NCBI GenBank assembly: GCA_027624995.1
Contig: JAQBTI010000156.1
Location: forward strand, 1 to 5,728
Direction of reading: 5' to 3'
Length of the DNA stretch: 5,728 bases
From: Chloroflexota bacterium
Lineage (GTDB): Bacteria; Chloroflexota; Dehalococcoidia; Lucifugimonadales; CATQGZ01
Numbering within the stretch: position 1 is the first letter of the stretch; each line of letters opens with the position of its first letter. A model generated the notes under the pieces. The model did not search any database. It saw only the letters and a list, made by a program, of their open reading frames with translations, and was not told the DNA's origin. The position numbers were made by a program, and so were the translations under genes. This document shows positions 1 to 5,728 of this stretch, one piece after another.

Positions 1-155
1 CAGCGTCGTGGCTGTGGTTGGGGTACCAAGCTCCGGAGTCCGAACAAGTGAGCACCGCGGTTGCGCCTGCCACCGGCGCAATGTTGGCAGTCGTTGGGGC
101 CATGGTCTTGATTGGAACGGGGCTGTGGATGTACCAGACCCTGCGAGCGCGTTAA
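1..155 (+). CDS. C-terminal fragment of a membrane protein (possibly NuoN-like)
   Basis: The reading frame is open from the left edge (first full codon at 3) to a TAA at 153-155, giving the last 50 residues of a protein whose start lies outside the window. A short polar stretch (around APESEQVSTAVAPATG) is followed by a hydrophobic segment, about residues 28-44 of the fragment, which looks like one transmembrane helix. A short basic tail ending LRAR follows, so the C-terminus is probably cytoplasmic. The pattern of a polar linker, a VAPATG-like stretch and one last helix resembles the end of subunit N of proton-pumping NADH-quinone oxidoreductase (complex I). The usual GxFP-type ending of that family is not clear, so this is only a suggestion. 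Other multi-pass membrane proteins could end the same way. An overlapping frame from 8 to 277 encodes a non-hydrophobic, Cys/Arg-rich sequence and is taken as spurious. Confidence 0.55.
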   Translation, partial: ASWLWLGYQAPESEQVSTAVAPATGAMLAVVGAMVLIGTGLWMYQTLRAR

Positions 156-156
156 G

Positions 157-182
157 CATTCCGCCGGCCCGGCCCTGGAATG
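157..182 (+). terminator. GC-rich hairpin after the first stop codon, candidate terminator
   Basis: One base after the TAA at 153-155, CATTCC (157-162) is complementary to GGAATG (177-182). The 14 bases between them are almost all G and C and can add a short inner GCC/GGC stem (163-165 with 171-173). The position fits a transcription terminator for the upstream gene. No run of T follows (the next bases are AAAGCC), so it is not a classical intrinsic terminator. It may instead stabilise the mRNA 3' end or be chance in GC-rich DNA. Confidence 0.3.
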
Positions 183-393
183 AAAGCCTCCGCTACTATC
201 TCGACTCGTGCCACGCGACCATCTGCGGCTGGCCTGCGGACCCGCGCCTTACGAGGCGGACCATATTCGCCTGCTAGAACTCCCGTGTCCGTGAGGTAGC
301 TTGTCGGCTCTGGGTCGGCTGTCAGAACGTAATACTACAAATTGCCTACGAGGAATAGACCCACAGACCCATTCTAAGGGTGCCCCGGCACGC
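183..393. other. Intergenic stretch with no convincing gene
   Basis: This part of the gap between the membrane-protein tail and the ABC operon has no reading frame with recognisable protein features and no tRNA-like arms. The one structure seen is a small hairpin at 245-258: CGCCT and AGGCG arms around a TACG tetraloop, with no T-run after it. An in-frame upstream extension of the first ABC gene to 301 (a TTG) crosses this region, but the extra 35 residues show none of the conservation expected for an ATPase N-terminus. Confidence 0.5.
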
Positions 394-399
394 TATACT
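394..399 (+). promoter_or_regulatory. -10 promoter element for a leaderless ABC operon transcript
   Basis: TATACT matches the bacterial -10 consensus (TANNNT) well. Counting the last T as position -7 places the transcription start at base 406, the A of the ATG of the first ABC ATPase. No Shine-Dalgarno sequence precedes that ATG, which fits a leaderless mRNA. The expected -35 region (about 370-377, CATTCTAA) is poor, as is common for leaderless promoters in Actinomycetota, Deinococcota and related groups. The element is read from sequence; the start site itself is inferred. Confidence 0.6.
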
Positions 400-405
400 T
401 GCGGC

Positions 406-1308
406 ATGCCACCGCTTCTGGAAGCAAAAGAACTCAGCAAGCATTACGGGTCCACCATCGCCTTGGATTCCGTTGATTTCCAAGTGGTGGAGGGCATTAC
501 CGGACTCCTGGGCCCGAACGGCGCCGGGAAAAGTACCGCGATAAAGTTGTTCCTCGGGCTGCTTCGGCCAACGTCAGGCTCGGCAGAGCTCATGGGTCAA
601 CGACCCTACGAGTCGGTTGAGAGCCGGGCTCGGCTCGGCTATATGCCGGAGCATGACTGCCTGCCTCCGGCGGTGGCGGCCTCGGAATTCCTGACCCACA
701 TGGCGCAGGTGAGCGGCCTGCCTCCGGCGCAGGCCCGTACGCGGGCGGCCGACACCTTGCGTCACGTCGGCCTGGACGAGGAGAGGTACCGGCCCATCGG
801 GGAGTACTCGACGGGCATGAAGCAGAGGGCCAAGCTCGCCCAGGCCCTGGTCCACGACCCCGTGCTCGTCCTCCTGGACGAGCCCACGTCCGGTCTCGAC
901 CCCGGCGGCCGGGAGGAGATGCTGGAGCTGATCCGTCGCACGGGGAGCGAGTTCGGCATCAGCATCCTCCTATCGTCGCACCTGATGGGCGACGTCGAGA
1001 GCATCTGCGACCGTATCATCGTTCTCGACGCCGGCCTGGTGACCGAGCAGGGTGAAGTATCGAGCTTTACAGGTGAGACCGAGACCATCTATATCGACGT
1101 CGATGAGCGGAGAGACGAGCTAGTTGCGGCCCTAATCGACCGAGGAATCGAGGCCACGACAGATGGCTTCTCAGTGGTCGTCCAAAAGGCGAGTGACGAG
1201 CAGTATGACCTGATCCGCGACGCCGTCGTCGACGCGCAGGCCCGGCTCCGCCGGATGGCGCCTCGGCGTCACGGGCTCGCCGACATCTTTCGGAGCAACG
1301 CCGAGTGA
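406..1308 (+). CDS. ABC-2 type transporter ATP-binding protein (first module)
   Basis: This 300-residue protein is the ATPase that powers an ABC-2 type membrane transporter, acting as a dimer on the cytoplasmic face. All core motifs are visible: an A-loop-like Tyr14, Walker A GPNGAGKST (36-44, Lys42), the Q-loop region YMPEH (79-83) with Glu in place of Gln, signature YSTGMKQR (134-141), Walker B VLVLLDEP (153-160, Glu159 as catalytic base), D-loop SGLDP (162-166) and the H-loop His192. A C-terminal domain of about 85 residues follows, typical in length for this group. The start at ATG 406 was chosen because homologues of this type begin a few residues before the LEAKELSKHYG-like strand, and because the -10 box at 394-399 would lie inside any longer version. 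The stop overlaps the permease start by four bases (GTGA). The substrate is unknown; drug, lipid or peptide export are all possible for the family. Confidence 0.93.
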   Translation: MPPLLEAKELSKHYGSTIALDSVDFQVVEGITGLLGPNGAGKSTAIKLFLGLLRPTSGSAELMGQRPYESVESRARLGYMPEHDCLPPAVAASEFLTHMAQVSGLPPAQARTRAADTLRHVGLDEERYRPIGEYSTGMKQRAKLAQALVHDPVLVLLDEPTSGLDPGGREEMLELIRRTGSEFGISILLSSHLMGDVESICDRIIVLDAGLVTEQGEVSSFTGETETIYIDVDERRDELVAALIDRGIEATTDGFSVVVQKASDEQYDLIRDAVVDAQARLRRMAPRRHGLADIFRSNAE

Positions 1309-2258
1309 CCGAGGCACAGGGAGAGGTCTTCGACCTAGGTTACCGTCGGTACGAGGGGCCGCGCGAGGGACGTATGCGTGCCCGAAAGGCGCTCTGGGTG
1401 AACGGGGTTCGCACGGCGCTCGGTATCGGACGGCCGTTGGGGGCCAAGGTAATCCCTGCGTTCCTCTTCATCGCCGTCATGATCCCTGCCGTCATCGTCA
1501 GCATGGTTGCCACTCAGCCAAACGTCGATGTAATCCGTCACGACGGATACTACCAGATAGTGTCGATGATCCTTATCCTCTTCTCGGCAATCATCGCCCC
1601 GGAGCTCCTGTGTCCTGACCGGCGCGATGGCGTGATCAGCCTTTATCTCGTCCGGCCGATGACCACTACAGACTACGTGGCGGCCCGCTGGATGGCATTC
1701 TTGACCGTAACGCTCGGCATCGTGCTCGCAGGCCAGATCGTGCTGTTTGTCGGTCTCGTGCTGGCGGCCACCGAGCCGCTGGAGTATATGAAAGACAACT
1801 GGCTAGACGTACCGCGGTTCATGCTGGCCGGATTGGTCGTGGCCGCCTTCACGACCGCGATCCCGCTCGCCGTTTCTGCCTTTACCACGCGCAGGGCGTA
1901 CGCAACCTCGATCATCATGGGCCTCTTCATCATTTCGCTGCCAGTAGCAGGGATACTCTCCCTTTGTGGTGAAGATGAGACAGTTGCTGTGCAAGGTGGC
2001 AAAGAGACCGTCGTAACGCAAAAGTGCGAGCCCGCGACCGGAGATGCGGCCAAGTGGTACGCCCTACTGGCCGTCGGACAGGTGCCTTCCTTCGTCAACG
2101 ATCTGATATTCCCCGGGCAGACCGACGAAGGGATCTTCAAAGAATTTTCACTAGTCGTCGCCGAGTTGCCCGACGCCGTCCCCATCGGCTGGTATCTGAT
2201 TCTCACGATCGGGCCGGGCCTCGCGCTCTTGTGGCGCTACCGGAGGATAAGCGTTTGA
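1305..2258 (+). CDS. ABC-2 type transporter permease (first module)
   Basis: A 317-residue membrane protein that probably forms the channel partner of the preceding ATPase. It opens with the motif FDLGYRRYEGPREGR (9-23), a cytoplasmic lead-in seen in a group of ABC-2 permeases from Actinomycetota and Chloroflexota. About six membrane helices follow, near 47-69, 83-102, 128-155, 171-193, 200-220 and 293-311. The loop DGVISLYLVRPMTTTDY (108-124) between helices 2 and 3 is the likely contact with the ATPase, and the basic end RYRRISV fits a cytoplasmic C-terminus. A roughly 70-residue loop (221-292), predicted outside the membrane, carries two cysteines (221, 241) that could form a disulfide. 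The GTG start at 1305 overlaps the ATPase stop as GTGA, and GGAG at 1292-1295 lies 9 bases upstream. The stop in turn overlaps the next gene as TTGA. The role is firm; the substrate is not. Confidence 0.9.
   Translation: MTEAQGEVFDLGYRRYEGPREGRMRARKALWVNGVRTALGIGRPLGAKVIPAFLFIAVMIPAVIVSMVATQPNVDVIRHDGYYQIVSMILILFSAIIAPELLCPDRRDGVISLYLVRPMTTTDYVAARWMAFLTVTLGIVLAGQIVLFVGLVLAATEPLEYMKDNWLDVPRFMLAGLVVAAFTTAIPLAVSAFTTRRAYATSIIMGLFIISLPVAGILSLCGEDETVAVQGGKETVVTQKCEPATGDAAKWYALLAVGQVPSFVNDLIFPGQTDEGIFKEFSLVVAELPDAVPIGWYLILTIGPGLALLWRYRRISV
2242..2246 (+). promoter_or_regulatory. Shine-Dalgarno site that fixes a TTG start
   Basis: GGAGG lies 8 bases before a TTG at 2255 and sits inside the last codons of the first permease. 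It is the strongest ribosome binding site in the + strand operon. It supports starting the second ATPase at 2255 rather than at the in-frame GTG at 2300 or at upstream ATG codons buried in the permease gene. Confidence 0.75.
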
Positions 2259-3217
2259 CCGCGCTGGTAAATGGACCACTAGCCAAAACGGACTCGGCGG
2301 TGATCGATGTCAGGGCCGTTTCCAAGTGGTACGGCAGCGTAGTCGCGGTCAACGATGTCTCTCTTCAGGTGAAGTCGGGAATCACTGGCCTGCTGGGACC
2401 CAACGGCGCGGGAAAGACCACCCTTCTCCACATGATTGCCGGTCTGGCCGGGCCGTCCGAAGGAGAAGTGACAGTGCTCGGCGAGCCGGTCAGGGATAAC
2501 ACTCCGCTCTATCGCCATATCGGTTTCATGCCGGAGCACGAGTCCCTGTATGGGATTCTCACCGGCCGGGGCTTCGTCGAGCTGGCCGCCCGGCTGCACG
2601 GGCTGGAGCCATTAGGGCCGCCGGTGGACAGGGCACTTGCGCTGGTCGGACTCACCGACGTACAGCACAGGGCGACCGGCACTTACTCCAGGGGCATGCG
2701 CCAGCGCACGCGCTTGGCCGCCACGCTGGTGCACGACCCAGAGGTACTGCTGCTAGACGAGCCCCTCAGCGGCACTGACCCGCGTCAGCGCATCGACGTG
2801 CAGGGCCTCATGAGCCGCCTCGCGGCCGAGGGCAGGACGATACTCGTATCATCCCACATCCTGGAAGAGATAGAGACTCTTGCGGACAACATCCTCCTGA
2901 TGGTCGCGGGCAAGCTCGCTGCAGCAGGGGACTTCCTGGCAATCCGCGCGAAGCTGGACGAGCGGCCTTACCAGGTTAAGATCGTCGCGAATGAAACGCG
3001 CGCGATGGCGGCGGCCCTGGTCGGACTAGTAGTAGTGGATTCGGTCTCGGTCGACGAGGAAGCTGAACCGCCGTCATTGACGGTAATGACTCGCAAGATT
3101 GGTGAGCTGCAGCTTTCGCTCCCGAAGCTGGCCAAGGAGCGGGAGATCAGGCTATACAGGGTCGAGCCTATGGACGAATCGCTGGAGAGTGTCTTCAGCT
3201 ACCTAGTGGACGGGTAG
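2255..3217 (+). CDS. ABC-2 type transporter ATP-binding protein (second module)
   Basis: A 320-residue ATPase, related in plan to the first ATPase but clearly diverged. Motifs in order: SKWYGS (23-28, A-loop Tyr26), Walker A GPNGAGKTT (48-56, Lys54), Q-loop region FMPEHESLY (91-99) with Glu replacing Gln, signature YSRGMRQR (144-151), Walker B VLLLDEP (164-170, Glu169), D-loop SGTDP (172-176, Thr where Leu is usual) and H-loop His201. The C-terminal domain ends RVEPMDESLESVF, an ending common in this ATPase group. The start is TTG at 2255, overlapping the permease stop as TTGA, with GGAGG 8 bases upstream. The open frame extends further 5', but that part is an out-of-frame shadow of the permease. 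An alternative GTG start at 2300 would lose 15 residues and keep all motifs. Its stop directly abuts the second permease, its likely partner. It may also pair with the first ATPase to make a mixed transporter. Confidence 0.92.
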   Translation: MTALVNGPLAKTDSAVIDVRAVSKWYGSVVAVNDVSLQVKSGITGLLGPNGAGKTTLLHMIAGLAGPSEGEVTVLGEPVRDNTPLYRHIGFMPEHESLYGILTGRGFVELAARLHGLEPLGPPVDRALALVGLTDVQHRATGTYSRGMRQRTRLAATLVHDPEVLLLDEPLSGTDPRQRIDVQGLMSRLAAEGRTILVSSHILEEIETLADNILLMVAGKLAAAGDFLAIRAKLDERPYQVKIVANETRAMAAALVGLVVVDSVSVDEEAEPPSLTVMTRKIGELQLSLPKLAKEREIRLYRVEPMDESLESVFSYLVDG

Positions 3218-3973
3218 ATGGCAACGGTACTGCGTCTCACTCTAAGTCAGCTCGGGGGCCGGTGGCGGCTCGCCCTGATCCTCCTGCTGGCCGCACTGCC
3301 CATAGGGCTGGCCGCGCTCGTCTCGGCGACGCTGTCCGAGGCCGAGTCTTCTAACGAGGAGTTCGTCAACACGCTGCTAGACACGCTGCTGATCGCGGGA
3401 ATCCTGCCAATCGTCATGATGGTGCTGGCCACGGCATCGTTCGGTAACGAGGTCGAGGACAAGACGCTCAGCTATCTGGTGTTGAGGCCGTTGCGCCGGT
3501 CGCTCATTGCCCTCCCAAAGCTGCTGGCGCCGATAATCGTCGGAGGGCCGGTGCTGGTTGTCAGCGGCGTCGTAGCGACGCTCCTGGGCGGTAGTAGTCT
3601 GGGGGTCGTAATCGTGGTCCTGCATGGCGATGGACAGGCTGCCCTGGCGGTTGGGACGGCGGTTCTGGCCGGAGTGGTAGCCTACGCCGCCGTATTTACC
3701 TGGGCCGGTCTCATGACCACGCGCGCCCTTGCCTTCGGGCTCATGTACGTCTTCATTTGGGAAGGGCTCATCACGACCTTCCTCGGCGGCGTAAGGTATC
3801 TGAGCATCCGAGCCTACACGCTTGCAATCCTGCACGGCATGGACAAGACCAGCTTCGGTTCGCTGGAGGACCGGGTAATTGAGTTTCCGGCCGCCGTTGG
3901 GGGCGCGATAATCGTGACCGTGGTCTTCTTCCTTCTGACTGTCAGGCGACTGCGTCGCATGGACGTACCCTAG
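3218..3973 (+). CDS. ABC-2 type transporter permease (second module)
   Basis: A 251-residue membrane protein, shorter than the first permease. About six hydrophobic helices lie near 18-38, 51-74, 100-122, 140-166, 168-190 and 225-243. The cytoplasmic segment EVEDKTLSYLVLRPLRRS (78-95) between helices 2 and 3 matches the ATPase-contact region of ABC-2 permeases and corresponds to the VISLYLVRP loop of the first permease. The basic tail VRRLRRMDVP suggests a cytoplasmic C-terminus. The ATG follows the TAG of the ATPase gene with no base between, and only a weak GTGGA (3206-3210) precedes it, so translation probably depends on ribosomes arriving from the upstream gene. It closes the operon; its stop faces the amidase stop 19 bases away. 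The most likely partner is the second ATPase. The substrate is unknown. Confidence 0.88.
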   Translation: MATVLRLTLSQLGGRWRLALILLLAALPIGLAALVSATLSEAESSNEEFVNTLLDTLLIAGILPIVMMVLATASFGNEVEDKTLSYLVLRPLRRSLIALPKLLAPIIVGGPVLVVSGVVATLLGGSSLGVVIVVLHGDGQAALAVGTAVLAGVVAYAAVFTWAGLMTTRALAFGLMYVFIWEGLITTFLGGVRYLSIRAYTLAILHGMDKTSFGSLEDRVIEFPAAVGGAIIVTVVFFLLTVRRLRRMDVP

Positions 3974-3974
3974 C

Positions 3975-3986
3975 ATCCGGCCGGAT
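3975..3986. repeat. 12-base perfect palindrome between convergent genes
   Basis: ATCCGGCCGGAT fills most of the 19 bases between the two facing stop codons. As RNA it could fold from either strand only as a 4-bp stem with a 4-base loop, which is weak, and neither side has a T-run. It could serve as a minimal bidirectional termination signal or a protein site, or be chance in GC-rich DNA. Confidence 0.35.
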
Positions 3987-3992
3987 CGGCCC

Positions 3993-4889
3993 CTACCCCG
4001 CCGCCTGTTCGACGTATTCCAAGCGGATCTTCGCAGCGACGGTGCCGATGTGAAAGTAACCGACGGAGATGGAACCGACCTGGGTGCACAGGCTGTAGGC
4101 GTCCCAGCGGTCCACTCCGAACTCCTCCTCCATCCACAAGAACAGGTCCGCATACGCCCGCGCGACTGAGCGTTCCATCGGGGTTCCGGTCGCGACGCAC
4201 ATGATCTCATCGCGCGAACGAATCCGGGGGCGCTCAATGGTCTTCCCTTTAAGCAGGTCGATCTTGATCGTTACCGTGCCGGGCATCTCGAGCGCAGTTC
4301 CGCATACCTCGCCATCGCCTTGGGCGGCGTGGACGTCCCCAAGATGGAGGAGGGCGCCCGGGACGGAAACCGGAAGGTAGACTGTGCTCCCTTCAGTCAC
4401 TTCCTTGAGGTCCATGTTACCGCCGTACGGGCCCGCCGGCACGGTGGTCGGAGCCCCCATCGCAGGAGCGGTCCCGATCGTGCCAATCATGGGGGCGTAG
4501 GGAATCGCGACCTTGGGGCTCCACCAGACCTTGCCGTCCCGTATAGGACAGATTCTGGTGGCCCTGGGCACATCGTGTCCGATGAATTCGGCCATGCCGT
4601 TCCTACCCCAGGACATGTCATTGACCGCCTGTCCAAGACGGGCTTCGATCTTCTGAATATGGACGGCCAGTGTGTCGCCCTTCTCGGCCCCTTCTATATA
4701 GATTGGTCCTGACTGAGGGTTCCCGTATGGCTTCCGATTCATGTCTCGATGATCGCCCTCCACACGCACCAGTCCGTTGAATGTGTCCTCCGTCTCCATC
4801 GAGACCGTCTCTCCGGGCTCGATGGACAGCGCGGGTGGATTGTTCCGACTGATTTCGTAGTACAGTTCGCCAAGCTTCAGCACTTTCAT
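3993..4889 (-). CDS. Acetamidase/formamidase family protein
   Basis: A 298-residue, probably cytoplasmic hydrolase of the FmdA/AmdA family, which cleaves short-chain amides such as formamide or acetamide to the acid and ammonia. Family landmarks in order: an EGDH segment (44-47), GPIYIEGAEKGDTLAVHI (61-78), PMIGTIGTAPA (133-143), GGNMD (156-160) and GALLHLGDVHAAQGDGEV (178-195). The last holds the Asp, His and Glu residues expected around the metal and active site. No signal peptide or membrane segment is seen. The length fits the compact (about 300-residue) branch rather than the roughly 400-residue classical formamidases, so the exact substrate is uncertain. The ATG at 4887-4889 is preceded by AAGGAG (4895-4900) with a 5-base spacer, which fixes the start. 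The gene lies 21 bases after the MFS gene on the same strand, so the two are probably co-transcribed. Overlapping frames on both strands across this gene are shadows. Confidence 0.92.
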   Translation of the reverse strand: MKVLKLGELYYEISRNNPPALSIEPGETVSMETEDTFNGLVRVEGDHRDMNRKPYGNPQSGPIYIEGAEKGDTLAVHIQKIEARLGQAVNDMSWGRNGMAEFIGHDVPRATRICPIRDGKVWWSPKVAIPYAPMIGTIGTAPAMGAPTTVPAGPYGGNMDLKEVTEGSTVYLPVSVPGALLHLGDVHAAQGDGEVCGTALEMPGTVTIKIDLLKGKTIERPRIRSRDEIMCVATGTPMERSVARAYADLFLWMEEEFGVDRWDAYSLCTQVGSISVGYFHIGTVAAKIRLEYVEQAAG

Positions 4890-4894
4890 CGTTT

Positions 4895-4900
4895 CTCCTT
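4895..4900 (-). promoter_or_regulatory. Shine-Dalgarno site of the amidase gene
   Basis: On the - strand this reads AAGGAG, followed by five bases and the ATG. It is a full-strength ribosome binding site inside the 21-base gap after the MFS gene, so the amidase can be translated independently of its upstream neighbour. This contrasts with the coupled junctions and leaderless start of the ABC operon. Confidence 0.8.
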
Positions 4901-4910
4901 GAATCCGAAA

Positions 4911-5728
4911 TTAGCCCGTCGATCGCGATCCAGTTGGTTCGTTCTCTTGAACAGAAGGTTGGCCCGGGAATTTGGCGTAGGCCAGAAGTAGTGTTGGCAG
5001 GATGAGCACGATTCCACCGAAGAGGAACGCGCTTTGGATTCCATAGCGGTCTGAAATCAGTCCTGCGACGAAGGGCGAAAAAGTGCCGATGAACCCGGCG
5101 CCGTAGATTAGCGAGACGACGGTGGACTGAGTAGTTCCCGGAGCGCTGTCCAGGGCCGCGGCCACGAAAATGTGGTGCAGCGAGAAGGAAAACGCGCCCC
5201 TGACCATTACCACCAGAAATAGCTGGTACCCGGGGTCGGCGACGCTCAGGGCCAGCGCGGACAGCATGACGAGGCCCGTCCCGACCACCACCACGGGCTT
5301 GCGTCCTACCCTGTCCGACAGGAGCCCCATCACGGGCAGCGAGACGACTCCGGAGATCTGAGCGACCGACAGGAGGAGCGCGACCGTCCCAACCGAATAG
5401 TCCAGGTCGTCTCTCAAGTACAGCGTGAGGAACCCGCCCACGGCGCCCTCACCGATGCTCCGAAGCGCCGTGGAAGCGATCAAAACGAGGAGGACGGGGT
5501 TCCTCATCAAGCCGAACAGTGATGAGAAATATCCTCTCAGCGACGAGACGGCCGCCTGCTCCCGGGACTTCCGTGACGGGACCAACACCCAGACCGCGGA
5601 CGCCAGGAGCAGTGCCGGCATGATGCTTCCGGCCATGACCTCTCGCCAGACCAGAAACGTCAGGAGCGCGGCCACGATTGGGGCGCCCAGGACCTCACCG
5701 ACGTTAGCGGCCATTCCGTGGAGCGAAA
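4911..5728 (-). CDS. MFS transporter, C-terminal part (N-terminus beyond window)
   Basis: A secondary transporter of the major facilitator superfamily, cut by the right edge. The frame is open to the end (last full codon at 5724-5726), and the Met at 5712-5714 is internal: it sits in a TM5-like segment (GEVLGAPIV) and four in-frame residues precede it. Numbered from that Met, helices lie near 6-22 and 27-45 (TM5-6), then a basic central loop 46-70, then 73-98, 108-132, 139-157, 163-185, 198-220 and 227-246 (TM7-12). The motif GLLSDRVGRKP (130-140), between the eighth and ninth helices, is the second-half copy of the MFS motif A. A second SDRYG follows TM11. A polar tail of about 17 residues ends the protein. 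Roughly the first 140-150 residues (TM1-4) are missing from view. The substrate cannot be told from this half; proton-coupled efflux or uptake are both possible. It lies directly upstream of the amidase gene. Confidence 0.9.
   Translation of the reverse strand, partial: SLHGMAANVGEVLGAPIVAALLTFLVWREVMAGSIMPALLLASAVWVLVPSRKSREQAAVSSLRGYFSSLFGLMRNPVLLVLIASTALRSIGEGAVGGFLTLYLRDDLDYSVGTVALLLSVAQISGVVSLPVMGLLSDRVGRKPVVVVGTGLVMLSALALSVADPGYQLFLVVMVRGAFSFSLHHIFVAAALDSAPGTTQSTVVSLIYGAGFIGTFSPFVAGLISDRYGIQSAFLFGGIVLILPTLLLAYAKFPGQPSVQENEPTGSRSTG

Noticed and set aside
8..277. Open frame of 89 codons at the left edge
   Set aside because: Its product is rich in Cys, Arg and Trp without domain features, while frame 3 over 3-155 encodes a clean membrane helix ending in a stop, followed by a hairpin.
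307..335. Possible second promoter (TTGTCG at 301-306 with TAATAC at 330-335)
   Set aside because: The spacer is 23 bases, too long for a standard promoter, and the TATACT box nearer the gene is a better candidate.
301..405. Upstream extension of the first ATPase by 35 codons from TTG at 301
   Set aside because: The extra residues are not like an ABC N-terminus, no ribosome binding site precedes 301, and the -10 box for the gene lies inside this stretch.
2024..2254. Upstream extension of the second ATPase by 77 codons
   Set aside because: This stretch overlaps the permease gene in another frame, is Arg-rich as expected for an out-of-frame shadow of GC-rich DNA, and the GGAGG site supports the TTG at 2255.
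3377..4237. Long - strand open frame of 286 codons across the convergent junction
   Set aside because: It is antisense to the second permease and out of frame with the amidase; its composition (Arg, Gln, Ser, His rich) is that of a shadow frame, and both overlapping genes have clear family motifs.
4320..4712. + strand open frame of 130 codons inside the amidase gene
   Set aside because: It is antisense to the conserved amidase core and shows no recognisable protein features.

Overview
The window holds two gene blocks that converge on each other, plus the tail of a membrane-protein gene at the left edge. The DNA is GC-rich. It uses GTG and TTG starts at overlapping stop/start junctions, and one operon appears to begin with a leaderless, -10-only promoter. 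Together with the sequence style of the ABC genes, this suggests a bacterium of the Chloroflexota (perhaps a Dehalococcoidia/SAR202-like lineage) or Actinomycetota. That placement is inference; no rRNA or other marker gene is present.

Layout. (1) Positions 1-155, + strand: the last 50 residues of a membrane protein, faintly reminiscent of the C-terminus of NADH-quinone oxidoreductase subunit N. (2) Positions 156-405: a 250-base gap with a GC-rich hairpin just after the first stop codon, a second small hairpin, and a TATACT box 7 bases before the next start codon. (3) Positions 406-3973, + strand: a tightly packed four-gene operon in the order ATPase, permease, ATPase, permease, encoding two ABC-2 type transporter modules. 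The junctions are a GTGA overlap, a TTGA overlap and a zero-base TAG/ATG abutment, so the four products are probably made in a coupled way. (4) Positions 3974-3992: only 19 bases separate the convergent stop codons, and they contain a perfect 12-base palindrome. (5) Positions 3993-5728, - strand: an acetamidase/formamidase-family amidohydrolase lying 21 bases downstream of a major facilitator superfamily (MFS) transporter gene, whose N-terminal part is beyond the right edge.

How the genes work together. The four ABC genes most likely build one or two ATP-driven membrane transporters; the substrate cannot be read from the sequence. The MFS carrier and the amidase form a plausible transport-plus-hydrolysis pair, perhaps for a small amide. 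I see no mobile element, CRISPR array, tRNA or rRNA, and no clearly new biological system. The most interesting points are the apparent leaderless promoter, the dual ABC module with coupled non-ATG starts, and the amidase/MFS pairing.
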